From Chaetoderma sp. LZ-2023a (Eukaryota; Mollusca; Caudofoveata; Chaetodermatida; Chaetodermatidae), in assembly GCA_034401795.1 (NCBI GenBank), contig CM067367.1:52435019-52499018 (forward strand): DNA of 64,000 bases. The letters are read 5' to 3'. The translations under genes and the position numbers were made by a program. Below are positions 43,960-56,724 of the stretch, piece after piece. The notes under the pieces are model-generated. The model worked only from the letters and a program-made list of their open reading frames with translations. It was not told the DNA's origin and did not search any database. Each line of letters begins with the position of its first letter. The stretch's first letter is position 1.

Positions 43960-44260
43960 AATCCAGTTTCGCAATCAATATTATGATGTCATAATCAATG
44001 ACGTGACGTGTAGGCTGACGTCATAATCAATTATGTCATGAATGGTTCGATTTAATCTATCTTAAACGCTTAATAGTCTGTCAGGTTGTACGAATTGTAT
44101 GTCTTTACTATTTAATAAATATGCTTACCTCTATAGTTTTCTGAAATCTAGGATTCTGAGAGTGCATGGATCGATTGATCACAACATGGGCAATGCGCGG
44201 GTGGAGCTTAACTAGAGATGGGCGGGACATAGTTAAAGCTGGATTCATCAATTACGTTGA
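43960..44260 (-). repeat. family A MITE, inverted, hairpin deleted
   Basis: GAATCCAGTTTCGCAATCAA, CTGACGTCATAATCAATTAT, TTTAATAAATATGC directly joined to TTACCTCTATAGTTTTCTGA, GGGTGGAGCTTAACTAG and an end GCTGGATTCATCAATTAC. Confidence 0.75.
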
Positions 44261-44329
44261 AGCGTATTCTCGACACGAAGCCACGCCTTTGTTTTAGATT
44301 GCCACTTGTGTATAATCCTTCCCCAATAG

Positions 44330-44735
44330 AGGAATCCATTTCTATCTACGCCCCGCCCATTTCTAGCCGCAAGGCCATGCTTGGTGTGTGCTTCTATCGA
44401 TTTATATACTTTGTGTCCTGAATTCCCAGAATCCCAATTTCAGGGCAACTGTACAGGTGACCTGTTGAATATCCTGAAACTAATTTTACAGGTTGCTGTT
44501 GCTGCATATGGCAGCGACCAGTGAAATTGGTGCCAAAATATTCCATAGGATGTTTATTAAATAGTAAGGACATACACTTCGTACACTTAGGGGACTATTC
44601 AATGTCGTTGACGGATCTAGATACGCCATTCAATACGCATTATTATTGTGACATCACCCTACAGGTGACTTGACTGGTTCTCACGTCATATACCTGAGTG
44701 ACAGATCGGATTCATCCATTACACTAGATTATCAG
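44330..44735 (+). repeat. family A MITE, plus orientation
   Basis: GAGGAATCCATTTCTATCTA, GCCCCGCCCATTTC, hairpin 44463-44550, TTAAATAGTAAGGACATACA, and an end GATCGGATTCATCCATTAC, the inverse of the left end of the opposite-strand copies. Confidence 0.75.
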
Positions 44736-45500
44736 AGAGAGGGAGGGAGGGAGGGAGGGGTGGGGGAGAGCTCAAACTACCATCGGGCTGCGCTACGGGG
44801 TCCACAAGGGGACGATAGTAGAGTCGATAGTTCCAGAAAATTAGTGTTCTTAGTCGAAGGCAATGGGTTTAGTATTGCGTAGGTAACATATGCATTGCCA
44901 CTACGAAATGTTATGTCACAGTCTATATGTGCCCACCGCCCACCCAGACCTATTCTGACATCAGGACATACGATATGTTGTGTTGCGATTTTCATTGCGA
45001 GTTGTGTCGAACAGTTGTAAGTCTACTTTCGACTGTGTGGCTGAAAACTCCATTGCGTTTTTACAAAATGTCACATCTTCTCTCCAGACCGCTTGACTAG
45101 AGGTATCTGCCTGTGGCCCTCGGAAAACACATCCCGTGGCAGCTATTGACTTGTATTAAAGAGTACTGGTAGGGCTTTGTTTTTAGTGACAGGACATTCA
45201 CCGTAGCTGTCTGAGGTGATCGGATAAGATGTTTCTTTGTTTCATTCATTGCCTATAATGTGCCTTGTCTGCTATCCGTAATGCTAGCAGCTTTCTTCTA
45301 TAGGTTGTTTATTTATGGTGGATTTGTATTATACACGTTATATATTCTGTATATATTGGAAAAAAGATTTTAAACAAATCTTGTATGCATAGTGATGAAT
45401 AAACTGTTCACAATATTAAGGGATACTACTGTATTGTTCTCTCCCAATACGCAAGCTCATACGCTTACCACTAGATACGCACAGACGCATGCACACGCGT
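44736..45500. other. intergenic, no gene recognised
   Basis: A short (GGGA)n tract sits at 44736-44765. No exon or repeat family recognised in the rest. Confidence 0.5.
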
Positions 45501-45545
45501 AAACATTCACGCACGCACGCACGCACGCACGCGCGCATGCACACT
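45500..45545. repeat. (CGCA)n microsatellite
   Basis: CACGCACGCACGCACG followed by CGCGCATGCACAC. Confidence 0.9.
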
Positions 45546-45759
45546 GATCAGAATGTTCTGGTTAGACTAATACTTGTCTAAGTTTATACTTATCATACTT
45601 TAGATTACTGGTTCTCCACAATGATTTATGTTGCGATTTCTTGATTTTCAATATACATCATTTCTGGCAAAATACAACTGGGTTCACCTTTGGTAAAAGC
45701 GCATAAGTTTCTGAATGAAAAATAACCGAGTACCGCTGACCGAAAATAATGTGATTTGA

Positions 45760-45808
45760 GTGGGGGGGGGGTGGGGGGGGGGGGGGCGGGGTGTGTGTGT
45801 GTGGAGGG
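45760..45808 (+). repeat. G-rich tract with (GT)n
   Basis: Runs of eight or more G (GTGGGGGGGGGGTGGG-type) followed by GTGTGTGTGTG. It could form G-quadruplex structure. Confidence 0.85.
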
Positions 45809-46234
45809 GGCGAAGGTTGTCTGCAAAGAGATCTGATTAGCTGAACTCTAGCTGAAAGATCGTGTGCGGATGGGCCTTCCAAACATAGAACATACACCGG
45901 CTAGTCGAAAAACATTTGATTGTCGATTATTCTGACCAAAAAATAAGATCAGTGGTCATTATAGTAGAAAAGAGTTTGGTGATTATAGCCAAACTATCTG
46001 GTTGGCTGAATGCTGGCCGACAATGCCGATGGGAGGAAGAGATCTATTAGTGGGCGTCACCTTGAAAAAGGTTGTATCACCCCTGGCCGAGAAATGAGAC
46101 AAGGAATTTGATTGGCTATTATCTTGGCTGATAAATCTGATTGAATGCAATAAAAGTCTGATTGGTCAAAAGGTTAGATGGGTGGAGCTCCATTCAGCAA
46201 GCATCCATCCCACCCCAATGGTTCGACCAGCTGG
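45809..46234. other. no gene recognised
   Basis: Contains several short GATTGGCT and GATTGGTC blocks, possibly a decayed repeat, before the satellite begins. Confidence 0.35.
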
Positions 46235-49200
46235 CGTCCAATCAGATAGGTATGGCTAAGGTCCACCAAGGCATGGCTAAGGTCTAGTTATGGCATACCC
46301 AAGGCCTGCCAAAGCATAGATAAGGCCTACCAAGGCATAGCTAAGTGCTACCTTGGGCCTAGCTAATGCCTACCATAGATCTGCATCTATCTTAGGCCTA
46401 GCTAAGCCCTAGCAATGTCTAGCTAAGGTATACCTTAGGCCTAGCTATGGCATACCAAAGGCTACCTTAGGCCTAGCTAAGACATACTTAAGGCCTAGCC
46501 AAGGCATACCTAAGGCCTAGCTAAGGCTTACCTTAGGCCTACCAAAGCCTAGCTAAGGCCTACCAATATGTGGCTAAGGCCTACCTAAGTCATACCACGG
46601 TCTAGCTAATGCTTACCTAATGCCTACCAACTCCTAGCTAGGGCCTACTTTAGGTGTAGCTAAAGCCTACCTAATGCCTACCAAGGCATACGATGGGCCT
46701 AGCTGACAATTAAGGCCTAGCTAAGGCCTACCAAGACCGAGCTAATGCCTTCCGAAGGCCTAGCTAAGGCCTACCAAGGCTATCTAAGGCGTACCTTAGC
46801 CTGGCTAAGGCCTAGCTAAGCCCTACCAATGTATACATAAGGCATACCTTAGGTATAGCTAAGGCCTAGTTAATGCCTACCAACGCCTACCTTAGCCTAA
46901 CTAATGCCTATATAAGGCCTACCAATTCCTGGCTAGGGCCTACTTTAGGCGTAGATAAGGCCAACCTTAGGTCTAGCTAAGACCTACCTAAACATACCAA
47001 GGCCTAGCTAAGCCATATCTTAGGCCTAGCTATGGCCTTTGGCCTACCTTTGGCCTGCCAAATGCCTACCAAGGCCTACTTTAGGCCTAGCTAAGGCATA
47101 CCATAGACCAAACATACGGCTTAGCTAAGGCCTAACAAAGCATAGTCAAGGCGTACCATAATCCTGACTAAGGCCAACCAATGCCAAGCATATGCATAAA
47201 TACGGTCAACACAATGCCTAACATAGGCCTAACAATGGGCTACCAAGGCCTGGCACCTTCCTACATATGGCCTACCAAGCCCTAGCTGCAGCTCACCATA
47301 GGTATGGCTAAAGTCTAGCAAGGCCTACCAAGGCATGGTTACGGTCTAGTTATGGCCGACCTAATGCATGCCAAGGCATAGATAAGGCCTACAAGGCAGA
47401 GCTAAGGGATACCTTAGGCCTAGATAATGCCTACCATAGGTCTGCATAAGGTCTAGCAAGGCCAAGCTTTGGCCTAGCTTAGCCCTAGCTAAGGCCTATC
47501 TATGTCTAGCTAAGTTCTACCTTAGGCCTAGCTAAGGCCTACCAAAGCCTACATTAGGCCTTGCTAAGACATAATTAAGGCCTACCAAGGCAGGGCTAAT
47601 GTGTACATAAGGCCTAGCTAATGCTTACCTTAGTCCTAACTACGACCTACCAAGGCCTAGCGAAGGCCTGCATTATGCCTACTTAAGTCCTACCAAGGCC
47701 TAAATATGGCCTACCAATTCTTAGCTAGGGCCTACCTTAGGCGTGGTTAAGGCCTACATAACGCCTACCAATACATACCTTAGGACTAAGGCCTACCAAT
47801 GCCTAGCTAATGCATACCTAAGGTTTAACAATGCTTAGCTAAGGCCTACCTTAGTCCTAGCCAATGCCTAAACCTACCAAGGCATAGCTAATGCCTACAA
47901 CTGCCAATGCCTATCTAAGGCCTACCAAAGCCTGGCTAAGGCCCATTAAAAACATACCAACGTATAGCTAAGGTCTAACAATGTATAGCTAAGGCATACC
48001 TTAGGCCTACCATAGGCTTGCCTAAGGCCTATCTAAGGCCGACTTCAGGCCTAGTGAAGACATACCATAGGCCAACACAAGGCTTAGCTAATCCTACCAA
48101 GGCATAGCCATGGCGTACCATAATCCAGAATAAAGCCTACTAAGGCCAAGCATGGGCCTAACTACGGCCAACCCAAGGCCTGGTAAGGCATACAAGGGCA
48201 TAGCTAAGGTCTAACAATATATAGCTCAGGCTTACCTGATGACTACCATATGCCTGCCAAAGACCTATCTAAGGCTGACTTCAGGTCTAGTGAAGACATA
48301 CCATAGGGCAACACAAGGCTTAGCTAAGGCCTACAAGGCATAGCCATGGCGTAGCATAATCCAGAATAAAGCCTACCAAGGCCAACCCCGGCCGACCCAA
48401 GGCCTAACATTGGCCTAACAACGGACTATCAAGGCTTAGCACGTACCTACATAAGGCCTATCAAGGCCTAGCTGCGGCTCACCATAGGTATGGCTACGGC
48501 CTACCAAGACATGCTAAGGTCTAGTTATGGCCTACCCAAGGTCTGGCAACTCATAGATAAGGCCTACCAAGGCATAGCTAAGGGTTACCGATTCCTAGCT
48601 AGGCCTACCTTATGCGTAGCTAAGGCCTATCTAACGCCTACCAAGGCCTACCTTAGGCATAGCTAAGACCTACTAAGGCCTCCCCAAAGCCTACAATTCC
48701 TAACCAATGCATACCTAAAGCCTAACAACGTCTAGTTAATGCCTAACTTAGCCATAGCCAAGGCATATCAAGGCATAGCTAAGGCATATTAGCATATTAT
48801 GTTTAGCCAAAGCCTACATTACGTGTAGCTACGGCCTGCCAATGCCTAGCTAAGACCTCCCGTAGACCTAGCTAATGCCTACCTAAAATATACCAAGACC
48901 TAGCTAAGCCATACCTTAGGCCTAGCTAAGGCCTACCAGGGTATAGCTAATGACTAATGAGGCATAGATAAGGCACACCTTAGATCTGCCTAAGGCCTAC
49001 CAAGACCTAGCTAAGGCATACTTTAGGCCTAGCTAAGGCATATCATAGGCCAACACACGGCTTAGCTAAGGCCTACCAAGGCGTACCATAATCCAGACTA
49101 AGGCCTACCAATACCAAGCATATGCCTAACTACGGTCGACCCAACGCCTAACATAGGCCTACCAACGGGCTACCAAGGCATAGCACCTGCCTACATAAGG

Positions 49201-50785
49201 CCTACCAAGGCCTAGCTGCAGCTCACCATAGGTATGGATAAAGTCTACCAAGGCCTGCCAAGGATTAGCTAAGGTCTAGTTATGGCCTACCTAATGCCTG
49301 CCAAGGCACAGATAAGGCCTGCCAACACATTGCTAAGGACTACCTTAGGTTTAGATAATGCCTACCATAGGCCTACCATAGGTATGCATAAGGCGTGGAA
49401 AGGCCAGGCTATGGCCTACCTTAGGTCTGGCTAAGGCCTACTAATGTCTAGCTAAGGTCTACCTTAGGCCTAGCTAAGACCTAACTAAGGCCTACCAAGG
49501 TCTACAGTAGGCCTAGCTAAGACATAATTAAGGCCTACCAAGGCAGGGCTAAGACATACCTAAGGCGTAGATAATGCTTACCGTAGGCCTAACTACAGCC
49601 TACAAACGCCTAGCGAAGGCTTACCAATGCATGGCTAAGGCCTACCCTATGCCTACTTAAGTCCTACCAAGGCCTAATTAATGACTACCTAAGGCCTACC
49701 TATTCATAGCTAGGGCCTACCTTATGCATAGCTAAGTCCTACCTAAGGTCTACCCAAATCATACCAATGCCTAGCTAATGCATACCTAAGGTCTAACAAT
49801 GCCTAGCTAAGGCCTTAGGCCTAGCTAATGCCTACCTAAAGTCCTACCTAAGGCCTAGCTAAGCCATACTTTAGGTCTAACTAAGGCCACCATGGTATAG
49901 CTAATGCCTAATATACCTTAGGCCTAGCTAATGCCTAGCTAAGGCCTACGAAGCCTACCTTAGCCCTAGCTAAGACATAATAAAGGCCTAGCTAGGCATA
50001 CATAAGGCCTAGCTAAGGCTTACCGTAGGCCTACCTAAGACCTACCAAGCCCTATCTAAGGGCTACCAATGCATGGCTAAGGCCTACCCTAGGCATGCTT
50101 AAGTCCTGCCAAGGCCTACGTAATGCCTATCTAAGGCCTACCAATTCCTAGCTAGAGCCTACCTTATGCGTAGCTAAGGCCTATCTAACGCCTACCAAGG
50201 CCTACCTTACCTTAGGCCTAGCTAAGGCCTACCTAAGGCCTACGCACACCCTGTCAAGGTCTAGCTAATGCAAACATAAGGCCTACCAATACCTAGCTAA
50301 GGCCTACCTTAGGCCTAGCTAAGACCTACCGAGGCATAGCTAATGCTTACTGCTGTCTATCTAAGGCCTACTTTAGGCAGGGCCAGCTAAGGCCTATCAA
50401 GGCATAGCTAAGGCCTACTACTGTCCAGGTGAGGCCTACCAAGGTATAGCTTAGGCCTATCTTAGGCATAACATAGGATGGCCCAAGGCCTAGCAAGGCC
50501 TACTTTAGGCCTAGCTAAGTCATACCATAGGCCAAGACATAGCCAAGGCGTGCCACAGTCCTAACTAAGGCCTACAAAGGTCTAGTATAGCCCTAACTAC
50601 GGCCTACCCAATGCCTACCAACGGGCTATCAAGGCCTAGCACCTGCCTACATAAGTCCTACCAAGGTCAAGCTGCAGCTCACCATAGGTATGGCTACGGT
50701 CTACCATACGGCCTGCCAAGGCATAGATAATGCCTACCAAGGCATATCTAAAGACTACCTTAGGTCTAGCTAATGCCTACCAAAA
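46235..50785. repeat. 4.5-kb degenerate AGGCCTAGCTAAGGCCTACC minisatellite
   Basis: The whole interval is built from 10-11 bp units of the form AAGGCCTA(C/G)C with alternating flanks: CTAGCTAAGGCCTACCAAGG and CTACCTTAGGCCTAGCTAAG. TAG and TAA in the unit saturate all plus frames with stops, so it is not coding. It is not homogeneous: longer blocks recur, marked by AGCTGCAGCTCACCATAGGT at 47285, 48470, 49214 and 50670 (and a partial match near 46235), giving a higher-order repeat. Stray units (CTAGCTAAAGTCTAACAAGG) reappear at 52007-52050. Confidence 0.95.
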
Positions 50786-50834
50786 GCGCATGTCATGCAC
50801 AATCACTGATTTCCTTTTTGGGGACAGCTCAAAT

Positions 50835-50835
<1 letters not shown>

Positions 50836-50892
<57 letters not shown>

Positions 50893-50912
50893 CACACTCA
50901 CACTCACTCACT
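50836..50912. repeat. (CA)n followed by (CACT)n
   Basis: About 25 CA units grading into CACTCACA and CACT repeats, then a C-rich run. Confidence 0.95.
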
Positions 50913-50939
50913 CACTGACTCACCGTCCCCCCCCCCACC

Positions 50940-52630
50940 CGGTGTTCTGCCAGCCTTAGTGACCCGTTTCCCATTTTTTGCCAAATTCGGCGGGAACATA
51001 CCCAGACACACAGAAATGTCTATTACTAATAATAACAACAGTAACCTTTCACCTCGTTATCCTTGTGTCTTAACTGGATACGTAATCATGTATCCGAGTT
51101 TATCACTGCAATAGTACCCATTTAAGCGATTTGTTTTTCAAACGCAAAATCTTAGTTTTGACAAAACAGACGTCTGAAATACATACCTCAGTGTAATTCC
51201 GACTTTGGTGTAAAGAAGAGCGCATGTTTCTAAGTGCTTGTACCCAGTGCAAACGTACTCTGTAATTAATTCGTCCCCTGGACATTATTAAGGACAATAT
51301 GATAAAGATTCATGAAATTATTTAGTGGTAATACAAGTAAACTATATAAATTGTAGCAAAGCAGTTTACCCTCTATGTATAGTACCCACGGTAGCCTTTA
51401 TAGACAGGTTTACCTGTAAATAAATTCTACGATAAAGCCTTCAGAATATACGAAAGAGGTGTCAAAAGTAATGGAATCTTCGTAAACAACATGGTCACAA
51501 TATTTTATAAATTCTCCATTTAAATGCATGTAAATGGTTACGCTACACCAGAAACGAATACAGTCTAGTTGGCCATGTCCACAAAATAGTCTCCCATGAG
51601 ATTTGTTTGCCAAATTATTTTCTTTTTAAATGTCGCCTTTAGAGTCTCAATAAACGGGTCTGGGATGGCCATTTTACTTTTTCCATTTAGGCATTTTATG
51701 GGGTCATTCAAGGTCATCTCTCAGAACTATTTCGAAGAATAGGCATACATGTAAGCTTAGACTATAATATGAGGGGTTTAGCATGAAAATTGTCTGTATA
51801 TTGAATCTATACATGTTTTCGGGAGATACACCGAACATGTTATCTGTAACGTAGACATCACAAGATTTAATTTGATATGCTTTATGCCTATACTGATATG
51901 TAGTTTAGACAAATGACCACGAATGACGCTGTAAAATACCCAACTGGAAAAATTAAAATTCCCATCCATTTTCCGTTTATTGAGACCATAAGCCATATCT
52001 TATGACTAGCTAAAGTCTAACAAGGTATAGCTAAGGCCCACCTTAAGCCAACACAAGTGCGAAGGCGCCTAATCGCAACTTAGGCAGTTTTGTCAGATGT
52101 GTCCTAAATTCCTACAGACCGACCGACAAACATACTTATACTAGTGTCACGGGTCGTTGGAGGTGCCAATGCAAAGAAACGCATATACGGTGTCTCGATG
52201 CCTTCATTTATAACGAGGGGATTCAAACCAGGATAAACGACCAGCGTTTCCAATACGTCCAATAATCCACAATATCTTTAAGCAAAAACTGATACACACG
52301 CATATATAATGCACACATATATAATCGGATTTGACGTCCGAACTCCTTGAAGGTTGAAACTGATCTGCACAAACTGGTTGTATGGCCATGCTATAGGAGT
52401 GATATGGTTACCATACATACAGCCAAACACATCCCAAGCTACTCAATGCATAACATTGACAAGACACAGTGATAACTTAACAGTAAATACTATTCAGACA
52501 CACATTACAAAGACATTAACATTCCCATTGCCGTTATCACAGAATATCAGCCGTGACTAGATTCATGTAGAGAAATAAAAGTCAACAGCATTTCATGTGA
52601 CATGTTACTCATTAAAGGTGTGGTGATACT
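50940..52630. other. no gene recognised
   Basis: Ordinary-composition sequence. Only a short patch of satellite units (52000-52050) was recognised. Confidence 0.5.
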
Positions 52631-52631
52631 A

Positions 52632-52818
52632 TAAAATGTCATTGAAATACAAAGTCATACCAGTCGCGAAGAAGATTGGCAAGCAAATCCCGTGGAATCA
52701 CGGTCAACCAGACACTATGCTTCTTGAAAGGGTATTTGATTTCTGCTCCCTGTCTACAGCCAGGGCTAATGAGGTGTAGTTTGTTGGAGGCATGTCTCCC
52801 GCTTCAAAAGTGATTTCC
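52632..52818 (-). other. candidate minus-strand terminal exon or coding-like block
   Basis: On the minus strand a good acceptor (TTTATTTTTTTAG, ending at 52819) leads into EITFEAGDMPPTNYTSLALA then VDREQKSNTLSRSIVSG and a stop. A second frame over the same bases is also open and protein-like (GAEIKYPFKKHSVWLTVIPR, then DLLANLLRDWYDFVFQ and a stop). Two plausible frames in 180 bp may instead mean a repeat. No family recognised. Confidence 0.25.
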
Positions 52819-52991
52819 TAAAAAAATAAATGGATTACAGTCATTTAATATCATTAAGTTTATCTGAAATTACATCAATTATAATTTTTGTATTGTAATC
52901 TAAAGAATAACGGACACAATTGTTTTATCAAAAGAAAAATATTTTATGTTCGTAACTCGTGCGTACGACTTAATAACTCAGCCTACTAAAG

Positions 52992-53040
52992 ATGGCGGAT
53001 GTGGATGCGGAAGAAAAGCATTGGGTAGAACTTGTTCTGA
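52992..53040 (+). CDS. candidate first coding exon of an unknown gene
   Basis: AAAGATGGCGG gives a good start context. The frame reads MADVDAEEKHWVELVL and then meets a strong donor (GAC followed by GTATGTTT at 53041). Acidic MAD-type starts are common in host genes. No second exon was found downstream, where repeats begin at once, and no family is recognised. The neighbouring minus-strand candidate (52632-52818) would be divergent. Confidence 0.3.
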
Positions 53041-53086
53041 CGTATGTTTCTCGTGTTTGAGACCACTACTATTATGTAATATATAT

Positions 53087-53731
53087 TGTCACGGGCCAGC
53101 CCTCGTGGTGAGGACTAGGGATATAACGACAACAACAACAACAACAACAACAACAGAGGCGACAACCTCAATAAGACAGGCCAATGATGGCTCACAGTGC
53201 CACCAAGACACTAATAATGTTAGTGTGACAACAGTAGCAGCTTCCCGAGAAGCTCTCTGTCCAATATCCCTTCCATCACCCAGGAGGGTCCAGTTAACAA
53301 CCAAGTTTGGGTTCGTGTGCTGTGCTCACTGCTCAAATCCTTCCGCTGACATAAGCCAGATAATAACACAAGAGATGATTTTAAATAAACAACAAACAGG
53401 TAACTTTATTTACAACTACCATATAGCTCGCCCTATCTCGGCAACAGGGCTAACTCGCTTGAGACAACTCTTGACGGTCTATACCGTAAAGGGATATAAC
53501 CCCTTACGCTACGCCAACGTAGACAGACGTAAACAAATGTGACGCAAATAGTAAACAGTACTACGCTGCACTGATGCTGGTCTACCAATACCAATAGCAG
53601 TTATATTCTAATAAAATGCTATTCATCTATCACAAACGATGGTAGACAGCTATGGTGGAACTATGGTGGACCGACTGATTAACAAAGGCTAGTGGTCAAC
53701 CAACGTAATACCCATTCTCGGTAACCCGCCA
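53087..53731 (+). mobile_element. possible solo LTR
   Basis: Begins TGTCACGGGCCAGCCC and ends ACCCGCCA, with ATAT immediately outside each end (a 4-bp direct repeat). It contains AATAAA within CTAATAAAATGC near 53610 and an (AAC)n tract at 53129-53155. No second copy of the sequence is in the window, so the LTR call rests on ends alone. Confidence 0.3.
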
Positions 53732-55256
53732 ATATTACGTTAGTTACGCACGCTCGACAATGCAAACCAATCGGGACACCTCGTTCAATGACAGGTCTAT
53801 ATGTTTGTGGTGGGTCTGTGGTGGGCATAGAACTGTGGTGGAATTATGGTGGGAACGATATGATTATGACGAGCAGATGATACCGTAAATATCAAACAAA
53901 CTGCAGGCTCTCCTATGTAAAAATAGGCCCAGACCACAGTTTAGTTCGTAAGCAATCGTACCGTTTCCGCTGCTATCATCTCCTGCGCCATAATAATTGC
54001 AACACGGGACTTCTCCACTTCCACCACAATTTATGCTAAAGGTAAACTATCCAGCGTAAAGCTTGATCTGGTTTGGTTGGTTGTCCGAAACACCCACCTC
54101 GATTTAAGTTCAGTTCAGTTCGTTGGTATTTATTGGCCGCTTACACCTAGATGTATTTGGGCCATGACTCGCTCTTAGAGGTGCTTCCCGAAGGGTTGCG
54201 TTGCCTCCCCGAAGGGTTGCTCTAAATAAATGAAAACTGAAAAAAGTCGAAAAATTAAGTTGTTGCTGGGAGTGTGTTGCCTGATGTTACCTAATGTATT
54301 GTAGTTGGCTAGTGTCTATGTTGTATGCCGTGTTGAAGAGGGGGTGGGATGGGGAATTACTTTATTTCTCAAGGTGGTGGGATGGGGCTGGAAGGCAGTC
54401 TGTAAAATAAAATCTCAAAACAGAAATCAGGAGAATTTGAAAGTAAAATATATTATGATGAAATTGAATGATAATACTATCAACTAAGAAGAAACAAATT
54501 AACATAATGGCATGTGATTAACTGAATAAGAAAGGGGAAAAAGAAACTAAAGATCTAGTGTGTGCAGAAATGAGGACCTGAGTTAATAACTTAGAATTTT
54601 AACCTGTTGCTGTTTGAAATGATAAGTTGATTATGAGTGTTGCTGTTTAGGTATTGATGGGCCTAGTTGTTGTCCGTCATCAGTCAAGGCGCAGGCTGCG
54701 AAGAAGGCGGTTCTCTTATATTCATGCAGATTTGTTGTGAAGGAGAGCTTCAGCATTTACACCGACAGGGTTGGTGATCTCTCGAGCAAGGCCATGTCGA
54801 TCATGAAGGTGTAGATCTGCTGTATTTCATTGCTTTCATCAGGAATGGAAGGCAGTTTTCCCCCAGTCTTCATTCGTCAGGGTTACACATCTCGTCTCCA
54901 TCTCAGTTCGTTCGCCAAGTCTTCCCCAGGTCAGACACAATCAGGCAGCACAGCACGTCTTTCAGCAGATGGGCCGACCACTCATCGACTACACTCAACC
55001 AACAGCATCCTTTTAGGGCGGATTTGGCAAATCTGCCTAATTTTTATATTACCCTTGTCCGTATGTGGCTATACACAAGTGCCTCCTTTTAGGTAGGTGT
55101 GTGTATACCCACATACAAACAAAGGTTGTTTTGACGGCTCATGGGCAGGGTCAATGGACTTTGGTCCATTGACCAAAGATTTCCATTTCTATCCTGCCCC
55201 TGCACCTTTGCATGTGCCAAACGTGTCCTAAAGCCTATCAAAATTGTCATTTTCTG

Positions 55257-55358
55257 AGGGATTCCAACCTCAGTCCATGAGTTCTTTAACGTCCGATTTG
55301 CTTCAATGCTAATCAGACGGGACCAACTTCTTTCCGTCCCTTCCGAAGGACGGTTAGT
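55257..55358 (+). repeat. direct repeat with GTCCC hairpin, copy 1
   Basis: GGGATTCCAACCTCAGTCCA to GGACGGTTAGTAGT. Includes CGTCCCTTCCGAAGGACG, a short hairpin. Matches 56725-56827. Confidence 0.85.
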
Positions 55359-55539
55359 AGTTATTTTAGTACTGTTTTTATTGTCTGTCCTTTTGTCCTT
55401 AATGCAGTCAGACTTACCTTCTTACACTGTACCTTCTGTATATGGTAGATGTTTTCTTGGCTTCTTTTCTATCCTATTGGCATGGCAGGTGTAGCGAAGT
55501 CGTGCAGTCCCTTCCGCATGTAATTTGTTGTTATGAATA

Positions 55540-56222
55540 GGGGGTCACGTGGCTTTTGTACACAGGGTGCATAGTATTACCACTGGCAATTGAATGCCCG
55601 ACCTCTACGTGCACAACAGTATAATCGTTGTCACGTCCCTTTTCAGTTTCCTTCTTTCGTGTTTGGTGTAGGGGTTCTGGCTTACCATTGGCAATTGAAT
55701 GCCTGACCTCTTTGTGTACAACAGTAAAGTCGCTGTCACAACCCCTTATCTGTTAGCTGGGTCGTAATGCTTTCCGTGCCGCTTTTTTAGTCGTGTAGGG
55801 GGTCTGGCTTTTGTACGCAGAGCGCATAGTATTACCATTGGCAGCTGAATGCCTGACCTCATTGTGTACAACAGTAAAGTCGCTGTCACAACCCCTTTTC
55901 CGGGAACCAGTGGTAGTGCTTTCCATTTCGGTTTTTGTAGCCTAGGGGGTCTGGCTTTTTTACGCAGAGCGCATAGTATTACCATTGGCAACTGAATGCA
56001 ACTGAATGCAACTGAATGCAACTGAATGCCTGACCTCTTTGTGTACAACAGTACAGTCGTTGTCACAGCCCCTTTTTCTATTTGTAGGTCGTAGTTTCCC
56101 TTTCGTTTGTTGCAGCGTAAGGGGGTCTGGCTTTTGTACGCAGAGCGCATAGTATTACCATTGGCAATTGAATGCCTGACCTCTTTGTGAACAGCAGTAA
56201 AGTCGCTGTCACAACCCCTTTG
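55540..56222 (+). repeat. five-copy tandem repeat, 110-177 bp units
   Basis: Units share GCATAGTATTACCATTGGCA, TGAATGCCTGACCTCTTTGT and CAGTAAAGTCGCTGTCACAA followed by CCCCTT; unit anchors are at about 55570, 55680, 55827, 55971 and 56148. The fourth unit has an inner 10-bp AACTGAATGC expansion of four copies. Confidence 0.9.
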
Positions 56223-56724
56223 TTTCCGTGGATCAGGTGGCAGTGAGTTCCATTCCTTTCTTTTGTCTTCAGTCTATGTTCTCTGGCCGCTTTATACTGA
56301 CTTTATTTTGTTTTGGTCTGTCAACCAGTCAGCTAATGTACTGTAACTTACCTTCATTCTTTCTAGGCCATCGATTTACCTACTCATCCTTTACTTACTT
56401 CTTCAGGTCTGTAATCCTCTTAACGTATTTACTTACTTATGTGTATATCTGCATACGTCCTGTCGTGGGTACTTACCTTTTTCGTTTTAATGTTGATGTT
56501 TATATATTTTTATATATCTTGTCGTCTGCGGTCGGTCGATATCTATACAATTAGTCAGTCTACATAGTCTCTCAGTTGGTCGATCTATCGTCAGTCATTT
56601 TAGATAGTCAGTGCATCAGTGTCCATATTTATTTAGTCAGTCTAATTAGTTAGTCAGGCTACTCGGTCAGTCAGTCATTCAGTTCTGGGTGTCTTAGAGC
56701 ATATCAATGTTATCATTTTTCGAG

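Noticed and set aside
46235-50785. CRISPR or coding repeat protein
   Set aside because: Units are contiguous and degenerate, and stop codons (TAG, TAA) are built into the unit.
50730-51114. ORFs with poly-Thr-His runs
   Set aside because: Translation of the CA microsatellite.
53087-53542. 198-residue plus-strand ORF at 52946-53542 as a gene
   Set aside because: It runs through an AAC microsatellite and a likely LTR. Only the short 52992-53040 frame, which is a different reading, looked exon-like.
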